Shown: positions 35,553-45,887, counted from the first letter of the stretch. The stretch: DNA of 64,000 nucleotides from Neptunomonas japonica DSM 18939 (GCF_000422765.1 NZ_AUGR01000005.1:186001-250000); one strand, 5' to 3'. Numbers and translations are program-made. Notes: a model not told the origin generated them from the letters alone.

Positions 35553-38500
35553 CTAGGTTCCTTTTACGTGTTGTTTGGCGTGACGAATGCCGCGATAAAA
35601 ACCCGCACCGATAATAGTTAATAACAACGCCAGAGCCAGCCACTGCCAATAAGATTCGTCTACAACCGACTGCTGCTCAGTTGCTTTTGTTGTAGCCGCT
35701 TTTTGACCACTATCCGGCTTGACTTGCTGCTCAGAAGGTTTACTTTGCTGTTTTGATGTCTGAACAGCTTGTTCTTGCAGCTGCTGTATCTCTGTCAGGC
35801 GATAGATCTCCACTGCCTTTTTAGCTTGGTCTTCAGGCTCCCCTTTAGCAGCCTTGATCGTCTGCTCCAAAGCTTGCCAATCTTCAGCACTTAGGTGCTG
35901 TTCTAGCCAAGGGAGCATTGGGTGATCCGGATCGGTATGGCCACTTCCGGGCAAGCCATTTTTAGTAACCAACTCAGCAAACTTATCCGCTAACTCAGCG
36001 ATCGTTTGCTTATCAGCCTGCCAAAACCCTTTATGCACAGCCACCAACATCACGGCCAGCATATTGCTTTTAACATGCACGTTATGGCCCTTCTCCAGAA
36101 ACTCATCGAGTTGTAAGTCGTAGCGGTCATCCATATAGACAGCTTTAACCTCTTCCCACGCCCAATCACCGACTAAGCTTGGGTTAGTCACCTGCCAACC
36201 CCACAGATATTCAAGAAACTCACTTCCCATCGTGCGAGCGCCAGCATAATCGTGTTGCATCAAGCCTTGCAGCCACTCAGGATTAAGAAAGCGTCCTCTT
36301 AACTCTTGTCTCAGCGCCACACTTAAAGGTTGAGTGCGGATCTGTTCTGGGTTGGAGTGATCCAATACAAAGTTATTGGGCGTTTGGCCAGTTAGGGTCT
36401 CAATTGATAAGCTCAACCCACCAAAGTAATCGAAGGCATCATTATTATCGATGAGCCCATAGAGGTTACTGGAACGACCAAAGTAGGTATTTTCTACGTC
36501 AGATAATGCCGTTCGAAATGCTTGTGCTGCGGGCTTACCAAAGCCTTCGGCACCATAGCTATGGCCGAGGCGTCGCAAATATACATCCGCTAATTCAGAG
36601 CGCTGCTCCCAAGCACCCGAACGCTCAACAAGGCGATTAATACCGGCGCCATAGCTGCCGGGAGCATCACCAAACACACGAAAACTGGCTACAACACCGG
36701 CTTGCTCAGCGGAACTCCCTTGCAGAAGTAAGGCTTGCGCCTGCTTCACCCAATGCTTAGCTACTTGGTTTTGTTGCAAGCTTTCCTTACCGCCGACGGC
36801 AAGTTTCCCCAATGGGGATAACGCCTGCTGTAGAGCCAATGTAAGCGCTGGGTAGTCTTTAATAATAGTATCTGCACTGGTATCCAGCGCCATCAGGGTG
36901 GCACGATTAAGCAGCATCATTTGCTGGCCATAAAGGTCACGAAACAGGCCCGATGTAGTGAATACGGTATCGCGCCTGACACGCCCATTATCAAGTACTT
37001 GAGGCTTCAAACCTTTAACTAAGCCACGGCTATTCCACACCGGCTCAATACCCAGCATATCCAGCCCAAAAGCAATCATCACTCCCTCATCGCGTACTAC
37101 GTCTGATGCCCACAGTACCAATGCTTCACTTTTATCTGGGTTTTGCTGATTACTTTGCAGGTTGCGGCTACGTGCATCTTCGGCCATCTGTTTTCCTAGC
37201 TGCCAGGCAACTCGACTAGGAATAAGACTGCTATCTAGCGCATAGAAGTTGCGTCCTGTGGGTAAACTGTTTGGGCTTCGAATCGGATCATTACCCTGCC
37301 CTGGTGTAATAAATCCTCCACTTAGACCGTTGAGTAATGACTGCGCCTCTGCTGCAGGTGATAGCTGTAGTTTTTTCTGCCACTCCCGTTGCTGTTCTTC
37401 ATCGCTGGCTGCCATTGAGTTCAACATCATATCAACGGCCTGATCAGTCCAGTCTTTGCCGTATATGTGCAACCCTAGCGGCATAAACTTTTCTTGTAAG
37501 GTAGTCAGGTAGTGGCCTATCTCATGCACTAACATATCGTCGTCTACTTCATCGAAACTGATTCCCATAATCGACAACTCGGCAGACATCGACTCGGCCA
37601 GTTCATCCTTAAGTTCCAACTGCTCCACCTTGTCACGAATTTGCTGCACTAGTCGGTTGGCAACGGCTTGATTACCACTACCGTGGCTGGTTTCAAAACT
37701 TTCGATAAGTTGGCGCAATTGCAGTAACTCATCATATAAAGGCGTGCTCTTAAGTGGTGGTGTTAAATGGTCCACCATCACCGCCAACCCACGGCGTTTA
37801 GCCTGAATACCTTCACCCACCCCATCAACAATGTAAGGGTAAATGCCGGGAATATCAGCGGCAACAATACGCGAATAGTCATCTTCTGCGACCCCAACCG
37901 AGCGACGTGGCAAAAACTCATACGTTGAGTGGCGCCCTAAATGCACCAATGCATCCGCTTTAAAGCTATCACGTAGATACTGGTAAAATGCCAAATACTG
38001 ATGAGGCGGAGGGAACGCTAAATTAGCATGCAGTAGTTCTTCGTTAATTTCCCAACCACGAGGTGGCTGAGGACCAATGAAAATATTGCCAAACGTCAGA
38101 CCCGGTAACAGCAGCTGGTTTTGATAAGTCATCACATTACCCGGTGCTTTACCCCAGCCACCAAGGCCTTCAATACCGGTTTGCTGCAAGGCTTTGATGA
38201 TAGACAACGCATCGTCCATACAGAGTTTGTTATCGCTGGGCTTATTTGAGTTTTTACTAGGACTGAGGCTTTGTTGATAACAGGATTTTAATTGACCCAG
38301 TAAAATTAATGCACGCTGGCGAGCCTTATGATCAACACCCTCCAGCAGGTGATACATCTCCTCCATGGTGTGCTGCAATGCATTTTCAGCCAGCTCTGGT
38401 TTGCCCGCTTTTATTGCAGCTTCAAGCTGCTCGTGCAGTAAACCAAAGGGGCCAAACTCCATCTCTCGCTGCACGCTCGCGGGCAGTTGCTTAAACCACT

Positions 38501-39977
38501 GCTGATAATTCTTTGCCGCCACTTTAGTGATTTTCGGACTCATCGTTTTGAGTGCTTGAGCATCCTGAGGAAGGTTAACTCCACGCTCTTGCATCATATC
38601 CAGCAATATTTTCTGTGATGCCGGTAGCTCTCCTGTGTCGTAACCGTCAGCCTTAAGCTGCTGCAGAATCTGCCAGAGTGACGCGGGAACATCGAGATTA
38701 TCAGCACCAATATTGTGGCGTCCAGGAGGATGGTTGTAATAGATGATGGCAATGCGTTTATCGTTATTAGCCTTAGTTTGCAGGGTTTGCCAACGCTTGA
38801 TACGCGCTAATAGAGTATCAACACCTTCTGCCAATGGAGCGATTGCCTGCACTCGGATACCGGAGATTGGATCATCGATGTTGTCTCCAGCGGTTGCGAT
38901 AACCAAAGGTTGGCTAGCTCCCTGTAGCTCGGGCATTGCTACCTGATAGTAAACCTTCTCTTGCGCGAGCCCATCTGAAGATAAGTGGCGCTCCAGCGCT
39001 GTGCGGTCTCGCAGTTTGATTGCTTTAATCACGGGCACATTAAGCTGTTTGAGAATCTCAGTAACTGCTCCGCGCCCCTCACCGCCACCAATAACAAAAT
39101 CTTGTAGCATAACAATAGCGCTCAGCTGCTTACTGTAAGGCTTGAGTTGCTCTACTGCATCAACACCGGCCTCTCCCCAGTAAGCGAGAGCAGTCAAGCA
39201 GTCGCTACCGTTTCGCTCTCGTGCCTGCTCACATAAACCGCGTAGCATTGCTGCATCAGCAGGCCGCCCTCCTCCCGCATGGTCGATAACCACCAACAGT
39301 GGTTGATCGCTTAACGTAGGTATTTCAGTACTGAGCTGCCCTTTATATAACCACCTTAACCTAGGAACTGGAGAGGGAGTTTCAATTTTAGTAGCGGCTC
39401 CCAGACGCTGATAAACCCAGCTAAAGAGTAGGCTAGCGTTTTCACTACCACCTGCCTGCCAGTAACTACGTGCTCTAATCCACTGGGCTTGGTTTGGATA
39501 CTGCTGTAGCTGCTGATTCAACCAGCCATCAAAGTCGTTATCAGGATGGGCTTTGCTTATCTCACGTAACTGTTGGTCATTATCAAACACGGCTCTGTGT
39601 TCGAGCTGGCTAAGTTTCACCAGGCGGTGATCGCTGTTGAGCACGAGTAATGGTCTTTTTACCTGGCGTAGCAGTGGCTGTAATTCAGCCACGCTGGGAC
39701 CATAGAGGCCTATCGCTAATATAGCTTCGCTGTTGTTAATCAGATCGGCGGTTTGCTGCTCAGGTAACTGACGCAATTGAGCATCCGTACGTGCTTTGAC
39801 AACCAGTTGAGGATAACGCTGGCTAAACTGGCGAGCAGCCTCGGCAACGGTCTCGGCATTGCGCTGGGAAACCAACACCAGTAAATAGTCTTGTTTATTT
39901 TGAGTAGGCGTAGCAGCCCAAGCAAATTGAGCTGTCGTCTGCATGAGAAGCAGAAGCGTCAGTATTAACGAACGCAT
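35553..39977 (-). CDS. cobN: Exported, membrane-anchored CobN/HmuS-like chelatase large subunit
   Basis: 1474 residues from the ATG at 39977 (GGAG 10 bases upstream). N-terminal signal peptide ([18 protein letters not shown]), a CobN/Mg-chelatase H domain spanning most of the protein, and a C-terminal helix ([18 protein letters not shown]) with basic tail, so the body is predicted to be in the periplasm. Cytosolic cobaltochelatase CobN has neither. A lysine/glutamine linker precedes the anchor. Bacteroidetes hmu loci have a similar chelatase-like HmuS with DUF2149/TolQ-like genes. Control by a B12 riboswitch points to corrinoids; metal insertion or removal is unproven. Confidence 0.86.
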   Translation of the reverse strand: MRSLILTLLLLMQTTAQFAWAATPTQNKQDYLLVLVSQRNAETVAEAARQFSQRYPQLVVKARTDAQLRQLPEQQTADLINNSEAILAIGLYGPSVAELQPLLRQVKRPLLVLNSDHRLVKLSQLEHRAVFDNDQQLREISKAHPDNDFDGWLNQQLQQYPNQAQWIRARSYWQAGGSENASLLFSWVYQRLGAATKIETPSPVPRLRWLYKGQLSTEIPTLSDQPLLVVIDHAGGGRPADAAMLRGLCEQARERNGSDCLTALAYWGEAGVDAVEQLKPYSKQLSAIVMLQDFVIGGGEGRGAVTEILKQLNVPVIKAIKLRDRTALERHLSSDGLAQEKVYYQVAMPELQGASQPLVIATAGDNIDDPISGIRVQAIAPLAEGVDTLLARIKRWQTLQTKANNDKRIAIIYYNHPPGRHNIGADNLDVPASLWQILQQLKADGYDTGELPASQKILLDMMQERGVNLPQDAQALKTMSPKITKVAAKNYQQWFKQLPASVQREMEFGPFGLLHEQLEAAIKAGKPELAENALQHTMEEMYHLLEGVDHKARQRALILLGQLKSCYQQSLSPSKNSNKPSDNKLCMDDALSIIKALQQTGIEGLGGWGKAPGNVMTYQNQLLLPGLTFGNIFIGPQPPRGWEINEELLHANLAFPPPHQYLAFYQYLRDSFKADALVHLGRHSTYEFLPRRSVGVAEDDYSRIVAADIPGIYPYIVDGVGEGIQAKRRGLAVMVDHLTPPLKSTPLYDELLQLRQLIESFETSHGSGNQAVANRLVQQIRDKVEQLELKDELAESMSAELSIMGISFDEVDDDMLVHEIGHYLTTLQEKFMPLGLHIYGKDWTDQAVDMMLNSMAASDEEQQREWQKKLQLSPAAEAQSLLNGLSGGFITPGQGNDPIRSPNSLPTGRNFYALDSSLIPSRVAWQLGKQMAEDARSRNLQSNQQNPDKSEALVLWASDVVRDEGVMIAFGLDMLGIEPVWNSRGLVKGLKPQVLDNGRVRRDTVFTTSGLFRDLYGQQMMLLNRATLMALDTSADTIIKDYPALTLALQQALSPLGKLAVGGKESLQQNQVAKHWVKQAQALLLQGSSAEQAGVVASFRVFGDAPGSYGAGINRLVERSGAWEQRSELADVYLRRLGHSYGAEGFGKPAAQAFRTALSDVENTYFGRSSNLYGLIDNNDAFDYFGGLSLSIETLTGQTPNNFVLDHSNPEQIRTQPLSVALRQELRGRFLNPEWLQGLMQHDYAGARTMGSEFLEYLWGWQVTNPSLVGDWAWEEVKAVYMDDRYDLQLDEFLEKGHNVHVKSNMLAVMLVAVHKGFWQADKQTIAELADKFAELVTKNGLPGSGHTDPDHPMLPWLEQHLSAEDWQALEQTIKAAKGEPEDQAKKAVEIYRLTEIQQLQEQAVQTSKQQSKPSEQQVKPDSGQKAATTKATEQQSVVDESYWQWLALALLLTIIGAGFYRGIRHAKQHVKGT

Positions 39978-40086
39978 AAATGTTAATCTCCAGGTAGTGG
40001 CGTAAAAAAAGGAGACAAACGTATGCCGCTGATAATACTCATCAGAACATGTCATACCGCGTTTTCCCGCCCGGTGCATATATAAA

Positions 40087-40207
40087 TTACTGGTTCATGT
40101 ATCTGGCTTTTGCATTAGCGAAACGCTAAGCAATTACAGTTGCGGGAACAGCCCCGGATTCACACCGGGTTCCATGAGAGCATTGATCGGATCAACAGCT
40201 CAGTAAC
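40087..40207 (-). promoter_or_regulatory. Cobalamin riboswitch
   Basis: Leftward strand shows the conserved aptamer core: GGAACCCGGTGTGAATCCGGG followed by CTGTTCCCGCAACTG, then the B12 box-like AAGCCAGATACATG, and closing P1 arms TTACTG/CAGTAA at the two ends. It lies in the 5' leader of the cobN-like gene, 110 bases upstream of its start codon. Cobalamin binding should switch off translation or transcription of the operon. Short relative to btuB-type riboswitches. Confidence 0.9.
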
Positions 40208-40214
40208 GCCCGTG

Positions 40215-40243
40215 TTTGTACAGGTGATGCAAAGTTAAGTCAA
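40215..40243 (-). promoter_or_regulatory. Promoter of the riboswitch-controlled operon
   Basis: TTGACT at 40238-40243 and TACAAA at 40215-40220 on the leftward strand, spaced by exactly 17 bases, place the transcription start about 7 bases on, at the 5' P1 arm of the aptamer. The remaining 120 bases to the NIPSNAP gene show nothing I can name. Confidence 0.65.
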
Positions 40244-40369
40244 TTAGGGCAATCCTGACGAGTGTCCAGTGAGGGTTTAAACTAGGGGTTTAGTAAGCGC
40301 CCCAAAGAGCGCTGATCCGAAAGCTTTAGCGGGATTCTTTTCTATGATGTGTATAGAGTCTGCCTCTTA

Positions 40370-40675
40370 TCACTCAAATACTGGTTTAAAGAAACTACGT
40401 TCTAAGCTCAGAATACAGCGGGTACTTTTTGCATAATCAAAAGCGGCAAGACACTCAGCATCATTGAACGAATCAATACGATATTGCTCATATTCGGTTA
40501 GGCTTGGAAAAGTAAATAGTGCCAGCGCTATATTGTTTGCACCTTCAGAAGGCAGAAAATACCCGTTGTGAACGCCGCCAAACTTATTAACTAAAGGGAT
40601 CCACATCTTCGCGTACTTTTCAAATTCAACAAGCTTATATGGATCAATCACATAGCGTAAATAACAGGTTACCAT
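40370..40675 (-). CDS. NIPSNAP-family protein
   Basis: 101 residues, a dimeric alpha-beta barrel-like domain: VTCYLRYVIDPYKLVEFEKYAKMWIPLVNKFGG and LALFTFPSLTEYEQYR match the NIPSNAP pattern. Function in bacteria is generally unknown. AAGGAG 6 bases upstream of the ATG. Stands alone between the riboswitch leader and azlD. Confidence 0.85.
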   Translation of the reverse strand: MVTCYLRYVIDPYKLVEFEKYAKMWIPLVNKFGGVHNGYFLPSEGANNIALALFTFPSLTEYEQYRIDSFNDAECLAAFDYAKSTRCILSLERSFFKPVFE

Positions 40676-40732
40676 TTAAATCTCCTTATCTAGGCATTAA
40701 GTTTTTTAATTTAAACGTCTTCTATTTTCGTC

Positions 40733-41062
40733 CTAACCGATTAACCAGCGATAGCCCCATAAAAAAGTCATGCCGCCCAAGATCGGCCAAAGCAGACTTT
40801 TAAAATAACTTGCAAAAACAACAGCCACACACCCTGCTAAAATTTGCGCTAGCTCTACTTGTAAGCCATCAACTTGTTTACTAAAGACAATCGGAGGGAT
40901 GCACAGTGCAGCTAAAATAGCTGGGGGTAACAACAAGAGCACTGGCTGGCAACGCGCTAATAGTGGCCCTAGTTTTCCATGCAACTGAATAAAAGAAAGG
41001 CGTATTAAGAAGGTAGCTAGGCCACATACAAAAAACAGTCCCCACAAACTCAACTCACTCAT
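40733..41062 (-). CDS. azlD: AzlD branched-chain amino acid export subunit
   Basis: 109 residues with three to four helices; FFVCGLATFLIRLSFIQL and LLPPAILAALCIPPI are AzlD features. Small partner of AzlC in an exporter of branched-chain amino acids. Overlaps azlC by 8 bases. Confidence 0.86.
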   Translation of the reverse strand: MSELSLWGLFFVCGLATFLIRLSFIQLHGKLGPLLARCQPVLLLLPPAILAALCIPPIVFSKQVDGLQVELAQILAGCVAVVFASYFKSLLWPILGGMTFLWGYRWLIG

Positions 41063-41783
41063 GTGGACGCCCCATCACTGAGTTAAACGAGCGGCCGGCA
41101 ATACGCGGTAATATCAAGCCCGCAACAACCCCTCCCACAATCGCCAAAATAAAGCCTAAGTTGTAAGGTAGACCCTGTAAAAAGATAGCGGCTAGTCCCG
41201 AAACCACCGCAACAATTAACAACAGACGATTAGTAATAGTCGACATTAACATCGCCAGAAACGCCAGAGGAATAGTAAAGCCGAGCATCCATTCAGGAGG
41301 AATGCTCGCTCCCACTGCAATGCCCAGTATTACCGCCAATATCCAGCTAACCCACAATGCCACAGCAGTGCCTAAGTAATAACTAATGCGTTCTGCATCC
41401 GTGCGTTGTTGCTGATCAGGTGTAATACACAAGCCATAGGCCTGATCGCACAATAGATATGCAAAGGGAAGCCGGAAACGCTTCTTCAGGGGGTAAAACA
41501 ACGGGGCGAATGTTGCACTATAGATGGCAAAGCGTAAATTAATCACGATGGTGGTTAACACAATTACCACAAATGCTGCATTTTCTTGGATAAGCTGCAT
41601 TGCTGCTAATTGTGCTGATCCAGCAAAGAACAACACCGTCATTCCCATGATTAACTCGGGGCTCATATCCAAAGCTACACCGTTGGCACCCACAATTAAA
41701 CCAAACGGCAAAACGCCTGAAACCAACGGCATCAGATCCCTTACCCCTTGCCAAAATTGTGATCGATAATCCCTCACCTGCAT
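41055..41783 (-). CDS. azlC: AzlC-family amino acid exporter large subunit
   Basis: 242 residues, about eight helices. MPLVSGVLPFGLIVG, FFAGSAQLAAMQLI, INLRFAIYSATFAP and FAYLLCDQAYGL are the family sequence. Forms the pore with AzlD. AAGGG upstream of the ATG. The 331 bases upstream up to ohr contain only the OhrR palindrome and AT-rich DNA. Confidence 0.86.
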   Translation of the reverse strand: MQVRDYRSQFWQGVRDLMPLVSGVLPFGLIVGANGVALDMSPELIMGMTVLFFAGSAQLAAMQLIQENAAFVVIVLTTIVINLRFAIYSATFAPLFYPLKKRFRLPFAYLLCDQAYGLCITPDQQQRTDAERISYYLGTAVALWVSWILAVILGIAVGASIPPEWMLGFTIPLAFLAMLMSTITNRLLLIVAVVSGLAAIFLQGLPYNLGFILAIVGGVVAGLILPRIAGRSFNSVMGRPHE

Positions 41784-42045
41784 AACTAACTATTACCCTT
41801 TAAAGAGTTAAACAACATTGAGGAAGGTTACGCTCACTCACTAGCGCACTCAATAACTTAACAGCGCCTTGTATTACTTTTCTAGGCAAAACACTTTTGC
41901 GTAAAAGAACCCACACAATATCAAGAGCACCTCCTCTTTGGCGACAATATTTACTTCACCTGTCGTTATTCTACAACTGCACCTTACAACAACCGTCAAC
42001 AGTGGGCTCGTTTCATTAATAAAAAACACTTTACATACATAAAAA

Positions 42046-42075
42046 TATATCGCACTATTTGATAGTGCGCTATAT
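42046..42075. promoter_or_regulatory. Palindrome upstream of ohr, candidate OhrR operator
   Basis: CGCACTAT-TTG-ATAGTGCG is a perfect 8-bp inverted repeat at 42051-42069 within flanking ATAT/TATAT. It is 46 bases before the ohr start, where an OhrR dimer would block transcription until oxidised by organic peroxide. Confidence 0.6.
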
Positions 42076-42114
42076 AAATAATTATCGACACCTAATTCTG
42101 TTTGGAAAATCACA

Positions 42115-42543
42115 ATGAAACCAGAAAAAATTCTTTATACCGCCTATGCAGAAGCAACTGGTGGCCGCGAAGGCCATATCAAATCAGACGACGGAGCACT
42201 GGACTTAGCACTAACAACACCAAAAGCATTAGGTGGTGCAGGTACGTTTGGCGTAAACCCTGAGCAAATGTTCGCAGCGGGATATGCGGCGTGTTTCATT
42301 GGTGCACTACGTGTTGTATGCACACGTGAAAAAGTAGCCTTCCCGGAAGACACCCTTGTGTCAGGTGAAGTCAGTATCGGGCCTATTGGTGATGCGTTTA
42401 CTGTCACCGCTACATTGAATATTTCCCTGCCAGGGATTGATAGCACTCAAGCCAAAGAGCTGATCGACAAAGCACATCATGTATGTCCATACTCTAATGC
42501 TACACGCGGTAACCTTGATGTGACACTAAACCTCATAACGTAA
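42115..42543 (+). CDS. ohr: Organic hydroperoxide resistance protein Ohr
   Basis: 142 residues of the OsmC/Ohr fold. Catalytic cysteines at 60 (AAGYAACFIGAL) and 124 (HHVCPYSNATRGN) and the ILYTAYAEATGGREG start are Ohr hallmarks. Reduces organic hydroperoxides to alcohols. Palindrome 46 bases upstream; an OhrR-like gene lies about 800 bases downstream. The yceI remnant follows after 26 bases. Confidence 0.92.
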   Translation: MKPEKILYTAYAEATGGREGHIKSDDGALDLALTTPKALGGAGTFGVNPEQMFAAGYAACFIGALRVVCTREKVAFPEDTLVSGEVSIGPIGDAFTVTATLNISLPGIDSTQAKELIDKAHHVCPYSNATRGNLDVTLNLIT

Positions 42544-42569
42544 AATTATGCATGATAAGGAGATCTACC

Positions 42570-43158
42570 ATGGCACAACGTTCATCTAAACTTTCAGTAT
42601 CCAAGGCATTACTAATTACGGCTTTTGCTAGCGTCACTAGCATGAGTGCTCAGGCCGATTGGCAACTGGATAACTCGCAATCTTCATTGAGTTTTATTTC
42701 AGTTAAAAAAGTGAATGCAGCTGAAATATTCCAGATTACAAAGCTTCAAGGTAGCTTAAGCGATACGGGTGCATTAGAGATTAAATTAGATTTAGACAGC
42801 ATCAAGACTCAAATTGACATCCGAGATACGCGAGCATCTATTTGATACTGCTAACTTTAAAGTCGCTACCTTAAATGCACAGCTATCTGCTGAAGCGCTC
42901 AGTGCAATTAAGCAAGGAGGTGTCCTTACCACTAGCGTTGATGGCCTACTTGATTTTCATGGTCTTGAAAAACCTATTACAGCTAATGTAACCGTGATGT
43001 CTGATGGCAAAACTATTTTAGCCTCTACGCAGCAGCCCATTATTGTAAAAGCAGCTGATTTTGGCTTAGATACAGGAATAGAAAAACTACGTGAACTTGC
43101 AGGGCTAGCGAGTATTGGCCATTCGATTCCGGTCAGTTTCAACCTGGTTTTAAAATAA
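42570..43158 (+). pseudogene. yceI-family periplasmic protein, broken by a small deletion
   Basis: Signal peptide (ALLITAFASVTSMSAQA-DW) and WQLDNSQSSLSFISVKK start a YceI lipocalin-like domain which stops after IDIRDTRASI. The rest (REHLFDTANFKVATLNAQL...PVSFNLVLK) continues in another frame from about 42832. The family reads DTRMREHLF here; the missing MR and the frame change fit loss of 8 bases between two CGCGA repeats. Starts from ATG 42570 after AAGGAG. YceI proteins bind isoprenoid/polyprenyl ligands. Probably nonfunctional. Confidence 0.78.
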
Positions 43159-43193
43159 TCAGCTCTTTTTAAAGCACGCATAAAATACTGTTG

Positions 43194-43220
43194 TAACGGG
43201 GGTTGGCATCAACCCCGTTA
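43194..43220 (+). terminator. Hairpin after the yceI remnant
   Basis: TAACGGGGGTTG and CAACCCCGTTA around GCAT: an 11-bp stem with one bulged G. No T tract. Confidence 0.5.
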
Positions 43221-43352
43221 CCTAATACTAAGCGACTTAAATAAAACCACTTATTGGTTAACATAGCTAAGAAGTAAAAACCTGCTTGCCATGCTCCACA
43301 CGAGCGCTACACTTGTCATAAACAGCTCTCTTTTTTCATAGGTAACAATAAG

Positions 43353-43811
43353 ATGACAAACACACTCTCCCCTATCGATGAGCGGCTGTGCTTTGCCTTA
43401 TACTCCACTTCTCAAGCTATTATTAAAAAATACAAAAAGAGCTTAGCTAAGCTGAGTATGACGTACCCACAATATCTGGCGTACCTCGTCTTAAGCGAGC
43501 AAGATACAATGATCGTCAAAGATCTAGGCAAAGCGCTCTATCTTGATTCGGCAACACTCACACCGCTATTAAAACGGATGGAGCAGTCCGGGCTCGTCAC
43601 TCGCCAAAGAGCCAGCGATGATGAGCGAAAAGTAATGATTAGCCTCACGCCAAAAGCAAAAGCCTTACATGATGATATTGCCACTATTCAAAAAGACGTT
43701 GCTTGCTCAACTGGGCTAGCGCCAGAGCGCTTTCAAGCGTTACTCTCGCAACTGCATGACCTCAATCAGCAATTGAGATCTCCCCAAGCAGAGACAAGCA
43801 TCAACCATTAA
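43353..43811 (+). CDS. ohrR: OhrR-type MarR repressor
   Basis: 152 residues. Winged-helix (VKDLGKALYLDSATLTPLLKRMEQSGLVTRQRASDDERKV region) with Cys13 in ERLCFALYSTSQ, which is the peroxide-sensing Cys position of OhrR proteins. Expected to repress ohr and be inactivated by organic hydroperoxides. Only 1-Cys type is visible; no second conserved Cys near the C-terminus besides one at about 130 (DVACSTG), which may or may not act as a resolving Cys. Confidence 0.87.
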   Translation: MTNTLSPIDERLCFALYSTSQAIIKKYKKSLAKLSMTYPQYLAYLVLSEQDTMIVKDLGKALYLDSATLTPLLKRMEQSGLVTRQRASDDERKVMISLTPKAKALHDDIATIQKDVACSTGLAPERFQALLSQLHDLNQQLRSPQAETSINH

Positions 43812-43957
43812 GCTGGCTTTACTCTGACACAGAGCAAGACAGTTTAAGCATCCTGCATAATTGCACCGGCCTGGTACCCACTGTAAAGTACACAAAAAAT
43901 AAGTAGGAGGTTGTTTTGCCTCTTAATAACAACCCAACTTAGTTAGGTAGTCCCAGA

Positions 43958-44254
43958 ATGATTGATAAAGAAGCTGCTGCAAACTTGTTTAAAATGGCCG
44001 ATGAGTTTATTGATGTAGCCAATCGCTTAGTGACATCAGACAATAAAGACTTAGAAGATGTAGGCGCTGCACTACGTTATGCCGCTGCACGTTTTAGTGC
44101 TCATGAAACGGCGTATAAATCGAAGGATTTAGCGGCAGAACGCAACGATGCATTATCGTGGTTCACAAACCAGTACTCTGAAATGCTGGAAGAAAACTTA
44201 GATCAGCATATCGAACATTTTGAATCACTTAAAAATAAGACTGAAAGCCACTAA
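43958..44254 (+). CDS. DUF3144 protein
   Basis: 98 residues, recognised by FKMADEFIDVANRL, ALRYAAARFSAHE and the NQYSEMLEENLDQHIEHFE end. Small, all-helical, cytoplasmic. No known biochemical role. Ends in the bidirectional hairpin shared with the convergent gene. Confidence 0.85.
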   Translation: MIDKEAAANLFKMADEFIDVANRLVTSDNKDLEDVGAALRYAAARFSAHETAYKSKDLAAERNDALSWFTNQYSEMLEENLDQHIEHFESLKNKTESH

Positions 44255-44274
44255 TAGCGGCGCATACCTTATAC

Positions 44275-44301
44275 AAAGATCTGACAGGATGTCAGATCTT
44301 T
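44275..44301. terminator. Bidirectional terminator between convergent genes
   Basis: AAAGATCTGAC and GTCAGATCTTT: a perfect 11-bp stem with a 5-base loop between the DUF3144 gene and the leftward beta-propeller gene. Confidence 0.7.
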
Positions 44302-44303
44302 AG

Positions 44304-45299
44304 CTACTTTTGTGATGTAGCTTTCAGATCACTTTTTTCTATTGGCGGCTTCATTTTCACAGCCGGAGCATTAATCAGTTTTCCAGATTTTTGAATCAAT
44401 TTTTTCTTAACTTTATCTAACCTAATGACGTAACCATTACCACCAATTCCGCTAAACACCTCGTCAGCAAAAACAATAATATTGTTAGTATAAAAGGCCA
44501 CTGCCTCTTTTTGAGTCACGATACCAAGATCAATTTGATGTACATCTCCAGAGAAGAAATCATCTCCCTGCCAGTTTTCAAACAACCATAGACGTTCTGA
44601 ATCTAATAGCACTAGCTTGCTTCTGTCTGGACTTAGGGCTGCTGATGTAACCCAGCATAGCTCTTTAATAGTGGTGCAAGTCGAAAACTCATTGATGTAT
44701 TTTGCTGTGAAATTTGCCGCATAATCACCTATTCGATAAAGCCGCGTTTTACCATCAAACGGGCTAGAACGATTTTTAGTGAATAGATAAAGACTGCGCT
44801 TATAGTAGATAAATGCTTCCACATCGTAGTGTGCATTTTTACGTACTTGCTCATCTAACCCGACCTTAAACTCTGGGTTGGTGAACTTAATGATTTCGGC
44901 ACGAGTGCTAGCAGATTTGATATCAGTAGGGTTTTCAATTTTGTAGATGGTCAGCCATTCACGATCATTATCATTATTGCCAAAATCACCAATAAAGAAG
45001 TGTCCAAAATCGTCTTGGGTCATGTCTTCCCAATCCCAGTTTTTAGCATTCTCTATTTCAATACTACGCTCAATCTTACCAACACCATCTAGCTGATAAA
45101 GCCTGGGGGAATCCCCCCCGTCATTAATAGCCCAAAGCTGCTGCTTTTTATCAAACTCAATCCCTGATATCTCTTCTAGCTGCTTATCAAAACTGATAAA
45201 TTTAGTGCTATTAAGCAGCCATGTTCTGTAACCGAGCACACTCAGGAAAACGACAAAGCAAATAAGCACAAGGCGAGTGATTGATTTTTTAGTTAACAT
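44304..45299 (-). CDS. Membrane-anchored beta-propeller-like protein
   Basis: 331 residues from ATG 45299. One N-terminal transmembrane helix (about 8-27) and an extracytoplasmic domain with repeated blades: LEEISGIEFDKKQQLWAINDGGDSPRLYQLD, WDWEDMTQDDFGHFFIGDFGNNDNDR, YDVEAFIYYKRSLYLFTKNR. Similar to SdiA-regulated/esterase-like phytase propellers in sequence character, though the catalytic identity is open. No ribosome site of note. Confidence 0.72.
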   Translation of the reverse strand: MLTKKSITRLVLICFVVFLSVLGYRTWLLNSTKFISFDKQLEEISGIEFDKKQQLWAINDGGDSPRLYQLDGVGKIERSIEIENAKNWDWEDMTQDDFGHFFIGDFGNNDNDREWLTIYKIENPTDIKSASTRAEIIKFTNPEFKVGLDEQVRKNAHYDVEAFIYYKRSLYLFTKNRSSPFDGKTRLYRIGDYAANFTAKYINEFSTCTTIKELCWVTSAALSPDRSKLVLLDSERLWLFENWQGDDFFSGDVHQIDLGIVTQKEAVAFYTNNIIVFADEVFSGIGGNGYVIRLDKVKKKLIQKSGKLINAPAVKMKPPIEKSDLKATSQK

Positions 45300-45386
45300 C
45301 AAGATTACTACATATAAATCTTAGAAATGAGCATTCTATTGTAGCTCAAAAAGGGAACGGATAGCGTTCCCTATGCAGGCACTAAG

Positions 45387-45887
45387 TTATGAGTTTTTTA
45401 GTGAGAGTGACATCTCATGCCAGCTAAGCCCGCCGTGATCAGAATCTGATTCGCCGAGATGTACAAACCCATGCTTAGCGTACATTTGAATTAACTCAGT
45501 TTGGCAAATTAAATATATTTCAGTTTTTGTAAGTTCTCTCATACTACCAATGAAGCTATTCATTAGCTTATCAGCCATACCTTTGCCTTGATATTTGGGA
45601 TGAACAACAACAGACATAATGACAATATGCTCACCACTTGGGTCATGACCGATTAATTCTTTAAATTCCTCGTCAGACAGTACTACGTTATGAGTGGCGC
45701 CAGAGTTGATAAAACCAATGATTTCTTCTTGGTTCTCTAAAACAATAAAGCCTTGAGGATATATTTTAATTCGCTTTAGTATTTTTTCTTTTGTAGCGGC
45801 TTCATCACCGGCATAAGACACAGACTCTATTTCAAAACATCTATCAAGATCTTCTTCTCTTGCAGAGCGAATAGTTAACTCATACAT
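45387..45887 (-). CDS. GNAT-family N-acetyltransferase
   Basis: 166 residues. Motif A (VMSVVVHPKYQGKGMADKLMNSFI) with the pyrophosphate-binding QGKGMA loop and motif B (ELIQMYAKHGFVHLGES). Transfers acetyl from acetyl-CoA to an amine; substrate unknown. The N-terminal IRSAREEDLDRCFEIE is normal for the family. Full length by eye. Confidence 0.87.
   Translation of the reverse strand: MYELTIRSAREEDLDRCFEIESVSYAGDEAATKEKILKRIKIYPQGFIVLENQEEIIGFINSGATHNVVLSDEEFKELIGHDPSGEHIVIMSVVVHPKYQGKGMADKLMNSFIGSMRELTKTEIYLICQTELIQMYAKHGFVHLGESDSDHGGLSWHEMSLSLKNS

Noticed and set aside
36000-39900. Short rightward frames inside the cobN-like gene
   Set aside because: They are opposite-strand shadows of a gene with strong protein signal.
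41874-42113. 79-residue leftward frame upstream of ohr
   Set aside because: It covers the OhrR palindrome and promoter region and reads as random composition.
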